The notes under the pieces are model-generated. The model worked only from the letters and a program-made list of their open reading frames with translations, did not search any database and was not told where the DNA came from. The translations under genes were made by a program, and so were the position numbers. This document shows positions 15,913 through 23,541 of a stretch of DNA of 37,525 nucleotides, piece after piece (the stretch's first letter is position 1; each line of letters opens with the position of its first letter). The stretch is from Streptomyces bobili (lineage in GTDB: Bacteria; Actinomycetota; Actinomycetes; Streptomycetales; Streptomycetaceae): contig NZ_MUBA01000100.1 of NCBI RefSeq assembly GCF_002154575.1, forward strand, positions 1 through 37,525, read 5' to 3'.

Positions 15913-17187
15913 TTAGCGGGAAGAGACGGCGGCGAGTTCTCGCGCGAGTCGGCGCACCGCGGCCTCGGGCGTCTCGTGCCCGGTCATCGCGTCGTGCACC
16001 ACCGCCTGCACCACCAGGCTCACCTGGTCGTAGCGCGCGCTCTTGGGGCGCGGCGCGGCGGCCAGGACGCTCTCGCGCAGGGTCGGCAGATAGGGGAAGT
16101 CGCGGATCAGCGCGGGATCCTCGTACAGCGCGGCCCGCACCGGCGGCAGGGCGCCGCGGGTGAGGACCTGGCGCTGGACGGGCTCGCTGGTGAGGTAGGC
16201 GATGAGCCGCGCGGCCGAGTCGGGGTGCCGGGCATGCGTGCCGACGGCCAGGTTGGAGCCGCCGAGGACGCTGGTCCCCGGACCGTCGGGGCCCGGCAGC
16301 GGCACGGCGCCGATCCGCCCGGCGACCCGCGAGTCCGGGGCCGAGGCGGCGACGTAGGCGTAGGGCCAGTTGCGCAGGAAGAGGAGCCGGCCGTCCTGGA
16401 AGGCCTGCTTGGACTCCTCCTCCTTGTACGTCAGCGCCTCTTCGGGGATCCAGCCCTCGCGCACCCCGCGGGCGAGGAACGCGATGCCCTCGCGGGCACC
16501 GGCCGAGTTCACGGTGACGCGGGTCCCCTCGTCGCCGAGGATGGTGCCGCCCGCCGAGTAGACGGCCTCGGCCGCGTTGACGGTGAGGCCCTCGTAGGGC
16601 AGGAACTGCCCGGCATAGCCGCCGAGTCCGTGCTTCGGGGCGATGGTCCTCGCGGCCCGTTCCAGTTCGGCCCAGGTGCGCGGCGGCGGGACGCCCTCCT
16701 CGGCGAGGACGTCCGCGCGGTAGAGGAGGAGTCCGGCGTTCGTGACGTACGGGACGGCGTAGAGCCGTCCGTCGTAGGTCGCCGTGTCCACGACCGGCGG
16801 CAGGAACGTCTTCAGGGGGAAGCGGTCGCGGGGCAGCGGACGTATCCAGCCCGCCGCGGCGAACTCCGGTGTCCAGTTGACGTCGATGTTGAGGACGTCG
16901 AAGCGGCCCCGGTCGCCGCCCCGCAGGTCGGTCGTCATCTGCGCGTGGGTTTCGTCGGCGGAGTCCGGCAGCTCGACGAGCGTGACCCGCTCACCGGGGT
17001 GGGTGCGGTTCCAGCCTTCCAGCAGCGGGCCGAGATAGCCGGTGAGGTCTCCGGCGGTGGCGAGGGTCAGCGGCCCCCGGCCCTCCACGCCGCTTCCCTG
17101 GTGCGCACCGGCACCCGAGGCGACGTACCCGGCGAGGATCACGAGGAGGACGAGAAGGCCCCTACCGGCGGCGTGTATCCACCGCAT
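15913..17187 (-). CDS. Extracellular solute-binding protein without lipobox
   Basis: The 424-residue protein is a family-1 ABC solute-binding protein (maltose/trehalose-type). Typical segments are VLNIDVNWTPEFAAAGWI, LYAVPYVTNAGLLLYRADVL and SVLGGSNLAV. The N-terminus has MRW, a hydrophobic run (LLVLLVILAGYVAS) and AGAHQ, but no cysteine. It is therefore either secreted after ordinary signal cleavage or held by an uncleaved anchor, unlike the lipoprotein encoded at 12730. ATG at 17187 is chosen because GGAGGAA lies 5-6 nt upstream; the in-frame extension to 17238 would overlap the palindromic operator. It is transcribed towards the GH13-transporter genes after a 178-bp gap and divergently from padR. 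It might deliver a second ligand to the same permeases, or be an orphan binding protein. Confidence 0.9.
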   Translation of the reverse strand: MRWIHAAGRGLLVLLVILAGYVASGAGAHQGSGVEGRGPLTLATAGDLTGYLGPLLEGWNRTHPGERVTLVELPDSADETHAQMTTDLRGGDRGRFDVLNIDVNWTPEFAAAGWIRPLPRDRFPLKTFLPPVVDTATYDGRLYAVPYVTNAGLLLYRADVLAEEGVPPPRTWAELERAARTIAPKHGLGGYAGQFLPYEGLTVNAAEAVYSAGGTILGDEGTRVTVNSAGAREGIAFLARGVREGWIPEEALTYKEEESKQAFQDGRLLFLRNWPYAYVAASAPDSRVAGRIGAVPLPGPDGPGTSVLGGSNLAVGTHARHPDSAARLIAYLTSEPVQRQVLTRGALPPVRAALYEDPALIRDFPYLPTLRESVLAAAPRPKSARYDQVSLVVQAVVHDAMTGHETPEAAVRRLARELAAVSSR

Positions 17188-17240
17188 AGGTTCCTCCCTG
17201 TACACCGGCACGGGCGTCCTCGCCCGGTCAGAGGCCATGT

Positions 17241-17255
17241 ATACCTGTTAGGTAT
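17241..17255. promoter_or_regulatory. Palindromic candidate operator upstream of padR, copy 3
   Basis: ATACCT-GTT-AGGTAT is a perfect 6-bp inverted repeat with a 3-bp centre, located in the divergent region between the second binding protein (starts 17187) and padR (starts 17307). It contains the shared 9-mer TGTTAGGTA (17246-17254). Operators of this size next to a padR gene fit autoregulation by PadR dimers; that is inference. Confidence 0.55.
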
Positions 17256-17306
17256 GCGCGATACTAGGGCCTGGAGCACATTACGAGGACTAGGAGGACA
17301 GCACGC

Positions 17307-17822
17307 GTGCGCCTTGCCCTCCTGGCTCTTCTCGCGCGCGGGCCCGCCCACGGCTACGAGCTCAAACAAGACCTTGAGCAACTGCTGGGCTCCGCGTACC
17401 CTCAGCCGAACGTCGGCCAGATCTACGTCACCCTCGGCCGTCTCGAGAAGACGGGCCTGATCGAGGGCGAAGAGGTCGAGCAGTCGAGCCGCCCCAACAA
17501 GAAGATCTACCACCTCACCGACGCCGGCCGGGACGAGCTGCGCGCCTGGTACGAGGAGACGGCGGACGAGCCGCGCGTCCGGGACGAGTTCTTCATGAAG
17601 CTCGCCCTCGCCCCGCAGACCGGCCTCGCCGACCAGATCGCCCTCATCAACAGGCAGCGGCGCCAGTACCTCAACACCATGCGCAGCCTGTCGAAGCTGG
17701 CGGCCACCGAGAACCGCGACAACCGCATCTCCCAGCTGCTGATCGAGGGCGCGATGCTGCATCTGCAGGCCGATCTCGACTGGCTGGAGCGATGCCAGGA
17801 AGAGCTGGAGGAACCGCAGTGA
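17307..17822 (+). CDS. PadR-family transcriptional regulator
   Basis: The 171-residue protein has the PadR winged-helix domain in its first 80 residues: LALLALLARGPAHGYEL, then YPQPNVGQIYVTLGRLEKTG as recognition helix, and IYHLTDAGRDEL as wing. A helical C-terminal half (about 95-171) should form the dimerisation coiled coil. This matches the longer PadR-s1 class. The GTG at 17307 is preceded by AGGAGGA about 8 nt upstream. Its stop overlaps the start of the ABC ATPase gene (GTGA), the usual arrangement for PadR repressors that control an adjacent ABC exporter. A palindrome just upstream probably serves autoregulation, and its core is repeated upstream of the GH13 operon. Confidence 0.93.
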   Translation: MRLALLALLARGPAHGYELKQDLEQLLGSAYPQPNVGQIYVTLGRLEKTGLIEGEEVEQSSRPNKKIYHLTDAGRDELRAWYEETADEPRVRDEFFMKLALAPQTGLADQIALINRQRRQYLNTMRSLSKLAATENRDNRISQLLIEGAMLHLQADLDWLERCQEELEEPQ

Positions 17823-18568
17823 GCGACCGTCCCGTTCCCCTGCTGCGCGCCGAGGGCCTGGTCAAGACCCACCACGGCGAGGGCGCCCCGGCGCACGCCG
17901 TGCGCGGCGTCGACCTGCGCGTACGCGGCGGCGAGTTCGTGGCGATCACCGGTCCCTCGGGCGCCGGGAAGTCGACCCTGCTGCACCTCCTCGGCGGTCT
18001 CCAGCGGCCCGACAGCGGCAGCCTCTGGCTGGACGGCGAGCGCACCGACGCCTACAGCGAGTCGCGCTGGGCGGTCGAACGCAGGAAACGCATCGGGATC
18101 GTCTTCCAGTTCTTCAACCTGGTCTCCAACCTGTCGGTCGCCGACAACGTGGAACTGCCCGCCCTTCTCGCCGGCCTGTCCCCCCGGCAGGCGCGCGCCG
18201 AACGGGAGGGGCTGCTGGCCGAGCTGGGACTCGCCGGCAAGGACCGCAGCATGCCGGGCGAACTGTCCGGCGGCGAACAGCAGCGGGTCGCGCTGGCCCG
18301 CGCCCTGGTCAACCGTCCGCCCCTGCTGCTCGCCGACGAACCCGCGGGCAGCCTGGACAGCAAGGGCACCCGCGAGGTCATGCGGCTGCTGTCCCGCTTC
18401 CACCAGCGCGGCCAGACCATCGTGCTGGTCACCCATGACGCCCGGCTGGCCAGCGCCGCGGACCGGGTGATCAGCTTCTTCGACGGGCGGATAGCCGACG
18501 ACGCGGAACTCGACGGCACGCCGTCCCGCGCCACCGGCATCTCCGGCGTGCTGGAGCTGAAGGACTGA
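17819..18568 (+). CDS. ABC transporter ATP-binding protein (LolD/MacB type)
   Basis: The 249-residue ATPase carries Walker A GPSGAGKST, a Q-loop in FQFFNLV, the signature LSGGEQQRVALARAL, Walker B LLLADEP and an H-loop in LVTHD. This makes it a complete nucleotide-binding domain. The FQFFNL and LSGGEQQR forms are typical of the LolD/MacB/FtsE branch that works with FtsX-type permeases, not of sugar importers. It therefore belongs with the large permease downstream, not with the MalFG-type permeases. GTG at 17819 overlaps the padR stop and has GGAGGA upstream; an in-frame ATG at 17792 lies inside padR and is not preferred. A one-base gap separates its stop from the repeat ORF. Confidence 0.95.
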   Translation: MSDRPVPLLRAEGLVKTHHGEGAPAHAVRGVDLRVRGGEFVAITGPSGAGKSTLLHLLGGLQRPDSGSLWLDGERTDAYSESRWAVERRKRIGIVFQFFNLVSNLSVADNVELPALLAGLSPRQARAEREGLLAELGLAGKDRSMPGELSGGEQQRVALARALVNRPPLLLADEPAGSLDSKGTREVMRLLSRFHQRGQTIVLVTHDARLASAADRVISFFDGRIADDAELDGTPSRATGISGVLELKD

Positions 18569-18569
18569 C

Positions 18570-18710
18570 ATGCGCGCGTACGACGCCCCCCGGAAGTCCG
18601 TGACCGCGCAGGCGTACGACTGTCCCCGGAAGACCAGGACGGCGCAGGCTCACAACTGTCCCCGGAAGTCCGTGACCGCGCAGGCGTACGACGATCCCGG
18701 GAAGGGCTGA
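18570..18710 (+). CDS. Small ORF built of 12-residue repeats
   Basis: A 46-codon frame starts at ATG 18570, one base after the ATPase stop, and ends at TGA 18708-18710, four bases before the permease GTG. It encodes about three and a half copies of a 12-residue unit of the form YDCPRKSVTAQA. The first four residues are MRAY, and the last copy is truncated and ends DDPGKG. There are two cysteines, many basic residues, and no signal peptide or membrane segment. The position would allow translational coupling between ATPase and permease. It may be a real small protein or only expanded linker DNA that happens to stay open. I know no homologue. Confidence 0.4.
   Translation: MRAYDAPRKSVTAQAYDCPRKTRTAQAHNCPRKSVTAQAYDDPGKG
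18579..18704 (+). repeat. 36-bp tandem direct repeat
   Basis: Copies lie at 18579-18614, 18615-18650 and 18651-18686, with a half copy at 18687-18704. Copies 1 and 3 share the 22 bp from CCGGAAG to the end of the unit. Copy 2 differs at several positions, including ACCAGGACG in place of TCCGTGACC. The period is a multiple of three, so the reading frame is kept. The copies abut without spacers, so this is a minisatellite and not a CRISPR array. Confidence 0.85.
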
Positions 18711-18714
18711 GCCG

Positions 18715-20997
18715 GTGCGAGCGACTCTGCGCTGGGCCCACTCCGATCTGCGCACCCACCGTGGGGAGGCGCTGTTCCTGGTGCTCGCCACGGCGGGCAT
18801 CGTCGCCTCGCTGCTGCTGGCCACGGCCCTGTTCGGGTACGCCACCAACCCCTGGCAGCGGGTGTTCACCCAGGCGCGCGGCGCGCACGTGTGGCTGCAC
18901 ACCGGCCCGACGGCCGCCGCGGACAGGCTCGCCGCCCTGGACGGCGTCGAGTCCGTCGCCGGCCCCTACCCGGTCGCCGCCACCACCGTGACCTCCCGCG
19001 GTGCCCGCGCCTCCATCGAACTGCGCGGCACCCCCGAGCTGCCCTCCGTGGGCCGCCCGCTGCTCGCCGCCGGTCGCTGGCTGGACCCGGCGACCCCCGA
19101 CGGCGTCGTCCTGGAGGGCCGCCTCGCCCGCGCCCTGGTGGCCGAACCCGGTGACACGCTCGCCCTGCCCGGCACCACGCGCGCTCTGACCGTCCTCGGC
19201 ATCGCCGACAGCGCCGAACCGCGGTACCGCCCCGGCGACCGGCCCGGCCTGGTCTGGGCCCTCCCCTCCGCCGTGCCGGACCCGGACGGCCAGGTCACCG
19301 GCCTGCGGCTGGCCGATCCCGACGACACCGACTACGCCGTGCAGCGCGCCGTGACCGTGCTGGGCTCCGGCGCGGTCAGCGAGGTCTCCACCTGGCAGCA
19401 GGCCCGCGCCGAGGCCCAGGGCGACAACCGGCTCCTCGGACAGGTACTGGGCCTGTTCGGGCTGGGCGCGCTGGTCGCCGCCGGACTCGCCGTGCACGGG
19501 GCCATCGGTACCCGGATCCGCGGACATCTGCGGGACATCTCCGTGCTGAAGGCGATCGGCTTCACCCCCGGCCAGGTCGTGCGGATCTTCCTGCTCCAGC
19601 ACGTCGCCTACGCGCTGCTGGGTGCCACGGCCGCGGCGGCCCTCGTCCAGGCGCTGGGCAGCCTGGTGCCGGGGCGGCTGGGGGACGCCGTCGGCGTGTG
19701 GCAGAACCTGCCCGGTCATGCCGTGGCACTGGTGTCGGTGCCCGTGGCGGTGGTGCTGTTCATCGGCGCGACCACCGGGCTCGCCGCCTGGCGGGCGGGG
19801 CGGGTGCCTCCGGTGCCGGTGCCCCGGCCGGCCGCGGTGGCGGGCGGCCGGCTGTCCGGCGTGGCACGCCGGGCACTGGGGCTACGACTGCCGCCCGCAC
19901 TGGTGCTGGGCTGGCACAAGGCGTTCACCCGGCGACCGCGTTCCGTGGCCACGGTGGCCCGGCTGGCACTGCCGCTGCTGCTGATCGTGGTCGCGCTGAG
20001 CGCGTGGACCACCATCGACCGCTTCCGCGGCAGCCCCGAGGAGACAGGCCTGCCGACCGCGCTCACCGTCCACGCCGACGCCGGACTCTCCGACCGGGAC
20101 ACCCGCGCCCTGCTGGAACGGGATCCGCAGGTCGCCGCCGCCTATCCGGGCGTCGAGGTGGCCGCCCTGGTCCCCGGCCAGACCGCCACGATCGCCCTGC
20201 GTGGCCTCGGCACCCGCGCCGACCCCTACCCGTACAGCCTGGCCGACGGCCGCCCCGCGCACGGCCGGGACGAGGCGGTGGCCGGACAGGGTCTGCTCGA
20301 CCTGCTCGACGTACGCGTCGGCGACTGGGTGCGGATGACGGTGGGCGAGCAGCCGCAGATCCTGCACATCGTGGGCCGCAGCATCGAGCCGGAGAACGCC
20401 GGCCGGGTCATCTCCACCTCGCTGGACACCCTCCGCGAGAACGATCCGGGGCTCGGCCCGACGCTGTACCAGCTGCGGCTGCGCCCCGGCGCCGACCCCG
20501 GCACGGTGGCCGGGCGGCTGGCCACGGCCGGGGAGGGCCGCCTGGACGTGCACGCCGTGACGAACCCTGCCGACGGGCTGTCCCCGCTGCGCGGCGTGTT
20601 CGTCGGCCTGATCGCCGTCCTCGCCCTGATCGGGCTCATCGAGCTGCTGACCACGATCGGCGGCACCGTGCGCGAGGGCGAGCGGGATCTGCTGGCGCTC
20701 AAGGCGATCGGCCTGTCACCGCGCCAGATCACCGCGATCACGGTCACCGCCACCGGCTGCACCGCCCTGGCCGCGGTCGTCGTCGGCACGGCGCTGGGCC
20801 TGCCTCTCGCACACTGGCTGATCGACGCCCAGGGCAGGTCGAGCGGCATCGGCGCCGGGATCGCCCACGGCCCTTCGCCCGTCCTGCTGCTGCTGTTCGG
20901 CGCGGCGGCGGTGCTGGGTGCGACCGCGCTCGCCGCCGTACCGGCGACCCGCGCCGCCCACCGGCGCCTCGCGGACACGCTCAGCTCGGTGACCTGA
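18715..20997 (+). CDS. FtsX-type ABC transporter permease
   Basis: This 760-residue membrane protein has the duplicated MacB/FtsX layout. One N-terminal segment (about 20-42) leads into an external domain. A first FtsX domain begins near 240 with LLGQVLGLFGLGALVAAGLAV and the cytoplasmic RDISVLKAIGFTPGQVVRI. A second half has another anchor near 395-425, a second external domain, and a final FtsX domain with ERDLLALKAIGLSPRQITAI. Such permeases usually export lipids, lipoproteins, peptides or antibiotics, or transmit mechanical signals; the substrate here is unknown. It works with the ATPase at 17819. GTG 18715 follows the repeat ORF by four bases. A hairpin follows the stop. It ends convergently with pgi. 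Confidence 0.93.
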   Translation: MRATLRWAHSDLRTHRGEALFLVLATAGIVASLLLATALFGYATNPWQRVFTQARGAHVWLHTGPTAAADRLAALDGVESVAGPYPVAATTVTSRGARASIELRGTPELPSVGRPLLAAGRWLDPATPDGVVLEGRLARALVAEPGDTLALPGTTRALTVLGIADSAEPRYRPGDRPGLVWALPSAVPDPDGQVTGLRLADPDDTDYAVQRAVTVLGSGAVSEVSTWQQARAEAQGDNRLLGQVLGLFGLGALVAAGLAVHGAIGTRIRGHLRDISVLKAIGFTPGQVVRIFLLQHVAYALLGATAAAALVQALGSLVPGRLGDAVGVWQNLPGHAVALVSVPVAVVLFIGATTGLAAWRAGRVPPVPVPRPAAVAGGRLSGVARRALGLRLPPALVLGWHKAFTRRPRSVATVARLALPLLLIVVALSAWTTIDRFRGSPEETGLPTALTVHADAGLSDRDTRALLERDPQVAAAYPGVEVAALVPGQTATIALRGLGTRADPYPYSLADGRPAHGRDEAVAGQGLLDLLDVRVGDWVRMTVGEQPQILHIVGRSIEPENAGRVISTSLDTLRENDPGLGPTLYQLRLRPGADPGTVAGRLATAGEGRLDVHAVTNPADGLSPLRGVFVGLIAVLALIGLIELLTTIGGTVREGERDLLALKAIGLSPRQITAITVTATGCTALAAVVVGTALGLPLAHWLIDAQGRSSGIGAGIAHGPSPVLLLLFGAAAVLGATALAAVPATRAAHRRLADTLSSVT

Positions 20998-21004
20998 GGC
21001 CGCC

Positions 21005-21034
21005 GGGACGGGGGCCGCCCGGCACCCCCGTCCC
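21005..21034. terminator. Bidirectional terminator between permease and pgi
   Basis: GGGACGGGGG (21005-21014) and its perfect complement (21025-21034) form a 10-bp stem with a 10-nt loop. It lies between convergent stop codons at 20997 and 21047, so it can serve both genes. Confidence 0.8.
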
Positions 21035-21046
21035 ACCGCGAGCGGT

Positions 21047-22699
21047 CTACCGGCCGCGCAGCTCCCGGTACGTCGCGACGAGGGCGGCGGTGGAGGCGTC
21101 CAGGCCGGGGACGTCGGCGCCCTCGGTCAGTGCCGGTTCGACGCGCTTGGCGAGGACCTTGCCCAGCTCCACGCCCCACTGGTCGAAGGAGTCGATGTCC
21201 CAGACCGCGCCCTGGACGAACACCTTGTGCTCGTAGAGGGCGATGAGCTGGCCGAGGACCGACGGGGTCAGCTCGCGGGCCAGGATCGTGGTCGTGGGGT
21301 GGTTGCCCCGGAACGTCTTGTGGGCCACCAGCTCCTCGGGTACCCCCTCGGCGCGGACCTCGTCGGGGGTCTTGCCGAAGGCCAGTGCCTGCCCCTGCGC
21401 GAACAGGTTGGCCATCAACAGGTCGTGCTGCGCCTTGAGTTCCTCGCTCAGTTCACCGACGGGGCGGGCGAAGCCGATGAAGTCCGCCGGGATCAGCCTG
21501 GTGCCCTGGTGGATCAACTGGTAGTACGCGTGCTGCCCGTTGGTCCCCGGAGTGCCCCACACCACGGGACCGGTCTGCCACTCCACGGGCCGGCCCGCAC
21601 GGTCCACGGACTTGCCGTTGGACTCCATGTCGAGCTGCTGGAGATAGGCGGTGAACTTCGACAGGTAGTGGCTGTACGGCAGCACCGCGTGCGACTGCGC
21701 GTCGAAGAAGTTGCCGTACCAGACACCCAACAGGCCGAGCAGCAGCGGGGCGTTGGCCTCCGGCGGCGCCGTACGGAAGTGCTCGTCGACGAGGTGGAAG
21801 CCGTCGAGCAGCTCGCGGAAACGGTCCGCACCGATGGCGATCATCAGCGACAGACCGATCGCCGAGTCGAACGAGTAGCGGCCCCCGACCCAGTCCCAGA
21901 ACTCGAACATGTTGGCCGGGTCGATGCCGAACCCGGTGACCTTCTCGGCGTTCGTCGACAGCGCGACGAAATGCTTCGCGACCGCCTTCTCGTCCCCGCC
22001 CAGACCGTCCAGCAGCCAGGTGCGGGCCGAGGTCGCGTTGGTGATCGTCTCGATGGTGGTGAACGTCTTCGACGCGACGATGAACAGCGTCTCCGCCGGG
22101 TCCAGGTCACGCACCGCCTCGTGCAGGTCGGCGCCGTCCACGTTCGACACGAAGCGGAACGTCAGCGAGCGGTCGGTGAACGCCCGCAGCGCCTCGTACG
22201 CCATCGCCGGCCCCAGGTCGGAGCCGCCGATACCGATGTTGACGACGTTGCGGATGCGCCTGCCGGTGTGACCGGTCCACTCGCCCGAGCGGACCCGCCC
22301 GGCGAAACCGGCCATCCGCTCCAGCACGGCGTGCACCGCCGGGACGACGTTCTCCCCGTCCACCTCGATCACCGCCCCGCGCGGAGCACGCAGGGCGGTG
22401 TGCAGCACGGCCCGGTCCTCGGTGACGTTGATCCGCTCACCACGCAGCATCGCGTCCCGCAGCCCGAACACACCGGTGGCGGCGGCCAGCTCCCGCAGGA
22501 GCCGCAGCGTCTCGTCGGTGACGAGCTGCTTGGAGTAGTCGATGTGCAGGTCACCGACCCGCAGTGTGTACCCGCTGCCCCGCCCGGGGTCACCGGCGAA
22601 CAGCTGACGCAGCTGCACCTCGCCGAGTTCCTCACGGTGCTTGGCCAGAGCGGTCCACTCGGGCGTCTGGTTGAGCCTCGTACGGCCGTCTGCGTTCAT
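21047..22699 (-). CDS. pgi: Glucose-6-phosphate isomerase
   Basis: The 550-residue phosphoglucose isomerase interconverts glucose 6-phosphate and fructose 6-phosphate, linking the pentose phosphate genes to glycolysis. Landmarks are [12 protein letters not shown] in the sugar-phosphate pocket, the first PGI signature around [20 protein letters not shown], and [13 protein letters not shown] containing the catalytic His. The length is normal for the family. ATG at 22699 has only a loosely spaced GAGGG 12 or more nt upstream. In the reference Streptomyces chromosome I recall pgi lying close to the zwf-opcA-pgl genes. Here a 10.5-kb transport segment separates them. Confidence 0.97.
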   Translation of the reverse strand: MNADGRTRLNQTPEWTALAKHREELGEVQLRQLFAGDPGRGSGYTLRVGDLHIDYSKQLVTDETLRLLRELAAATGVFGLRDAMLRGERINVTEDRAVLHTALRAPRGAVIEVDGENVVPAVHAVLERMAGFAGRVRSGEWTGHTGRRIRNVVNIGIGGSDLGPAMAYEALRAFTDRSLTFRFVSNVDGADLHEAVRDLDPAETLFIVASKTFTTIETITNATSARTWLLDGLGGDEKAVAKHFVALSTNAEKVTGFGIDPANMFEFWDWVGGRYSFDSAIGLSLMIAIGADRFRELLDGFHLVDEHFRTAPPEANAPLLLGLLGVWYGNFFDAQSHAVLPYSHYLSKFTAYLQQLDMESNGKSVDRAGRPVEWQTGPVVWGTPGTNGQHAYYQLIHQGTRLIPADFIGFARPVGELSEELKAQHDLLMANLFAQGQALAFGKTPDEVRAEGVPEELVAHKTFRGNHPTTTILARELTPSVLGQLIALYEHKVFVQGAVWDIDSFDQWGVELGKVLAKRVEPALTEGADVPGLDASTAALVATYRELRGR

Positions 22700-22997
22700 G
22701 TCGGACCCAGCCCTCTTTTCTCACCTGTCCGTGCCGCGCGTCTTGTCCCGCTGCCGATCCCAACCTAATTGATCAGGGCGGAACACGAGCTGTCGTAGGA
22801 CCGGCCTACGGTGCAACAACAGATACGGCCGCGCGGCCCGGAGGTATCAGCGCGAGGACGACATGGTGGTGAAAGAAAGTGGGGCGCGGCGCAAGGTGGC
22901 GCAGGCAGCACTGAAGGTCCACGCGGCGGCGGCCCGCCACCCGTGCGCGGTACAGCTGCGGCCACGTGCGTATGAGCACCTGGCCGTGGTCCAACTC
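22700..22997. other. Intergenic region between rbpA and pgi with two inverted repeats
   Basis: This region carries the 3' flank of the RbpA-family gene and the promoter region of pgi. Two structures stand out: CGTAGG-5-CCTACG (22794-22810), and the perfect 12-bp palindrome GGCCGCGCGGCC (22827-22838) bracketed by GATAC/GTATC (22822-22848). Either could act as a terminator for the upstream gene. Short open frames exist on both strands (for example a TTG-started 62-codon frame, 22806-22994, minus), but none has convincing start signals. I see no supported gene. Confidence 0.4.
22794..22810 (-). terminator. Possible hairpin downstream of rbpA
   Basis: A perfect 6-bp inverted repeat (CGTAGG/CCTACG) with a 5-nt loop. 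It is short for a Streptomyces terminator and could instead be an operator near the pgi promoter. Confidence 0.3.
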
Positions 22998-23333
22998 CTA
23001 GATCTCGCCCCGCAGTTTGGCGAGGGCTTCGGCGAGGATCGCCTCGCCGTCCGCGTCGCTGCGTCGCTCCCGCACATAGGCGAGGTGCGTCTTGTAGGGC
23101 TCGGTGCGCGGCGGGGCCGGGGGGTTGTCCCGGTCCTGGCCGGCCGGGAAGCCGCAGCGCGGGCAGTCCCAGGTATCGGGCACCTGCGCGTCGCTGGCGA
23201 AGCTGGGCTGCGTCTCGTGCCCGTTGGAGCACCAGAAGGAGATGCGCAGACGCGGCGCGGACTCGCCGCGCTCGGCCTCGCCCATCGGCCCCGCCCCGAC
23301 CCGGCTTCCTCGGATCGCGTTGCCACTTGCCAC
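22998..23333 (-). CDS. rbpA: RbpA-family RNA polymerase-binding protein
   Basis: The 111-residue protein belongs to the actinobacterial RbpA family, which binds RNA polymerase and the principal sigma factor and stimulates initiation. The zinc-site pattern is visible: WCSNGHE followed by WDCPRCG (Cys, His, Cys, Cys). An RTEPYKTHLAYVRERRS stretch matches the position of the sigma-interacting segment, followed by a C-terminal helix ending KLRGEI. GTG 23333 (VASGNAIRGSR) is preferred over upstream in-frame starts because AGGGAG lies about 9 nt upstream. As I recall, Streptomyces has two family members, and the main RbpA (124 residues) has a different sequence. This one may be the paralogue, so the symbol should be read as a family label. 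Hairpins flank it. Confidence 0.82.
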   Translation of the reverse strand: MASGNAIRGSRVGAGPMGEAERGESAPRLRISFWCSNGHETQPSFASDAQVPDTWDCPRCGFPAGQDRDNPPAPPRTEPYKTHLAYVRERRSDADGEAILAEALAKLRGEI

Positions 23334-23461
23334 GGTCGTAACTCCCTGCGTGATGGTGCCGCGAAGCAAGTCGGCGTTTCGCTTCGCTGCGAGCGCCTCA
23401 GTCTACGTAAGGCCCAACGCGCGTCCAGTGATTGGAGCTACATCCCCCCACACGTAGACGC

Positions 23462-23511
23462 AAGCCCCATGATAGGCCGCGCTCAGCTGCGCGTACCGAA
23501 CATGGGGCCTT
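23462..23511 (-). terminator. Composite hairpin between secG and rbpA
   Basis: GCCCCATG (23464-23471) and CATGGGGC (23501-23508) are perfect inverted repeats. Between them GCGC-6-GCGC forms a nested stem. On the minus strand this lies about 35-80 nt after the secG stop and about 130 nt before the rbpA start, so it is probably the secG terminator. Confidence 0.55.
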
Positions 23512-23541
23512 ACGACGAAATGTGTGCCTGCGAGAGGCTGA

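Noticed and set aside
17819-18568. ATPase considered as the energising subunit of the sugar importer
   Set aside because: Its motifs and gene order match LolD/MacB-type exporters and it adjoins an FtsX permease, while CUT1 importers in Streptomyces generally use a shared MsiK-type ATPase.
18579-18704. 36-bp repeats considered as a CRISPR array
   Set aside because: The units abut directly without spacers, are in frame, vary between copies, and have no cas genes nearby.
22806-22994. TTG-started 62-codon frame downstream of rbpA
   Set aside because: It has no ribosome site, mixed third-position composition, and runs through two inverted repeats; better read as 3' flank.
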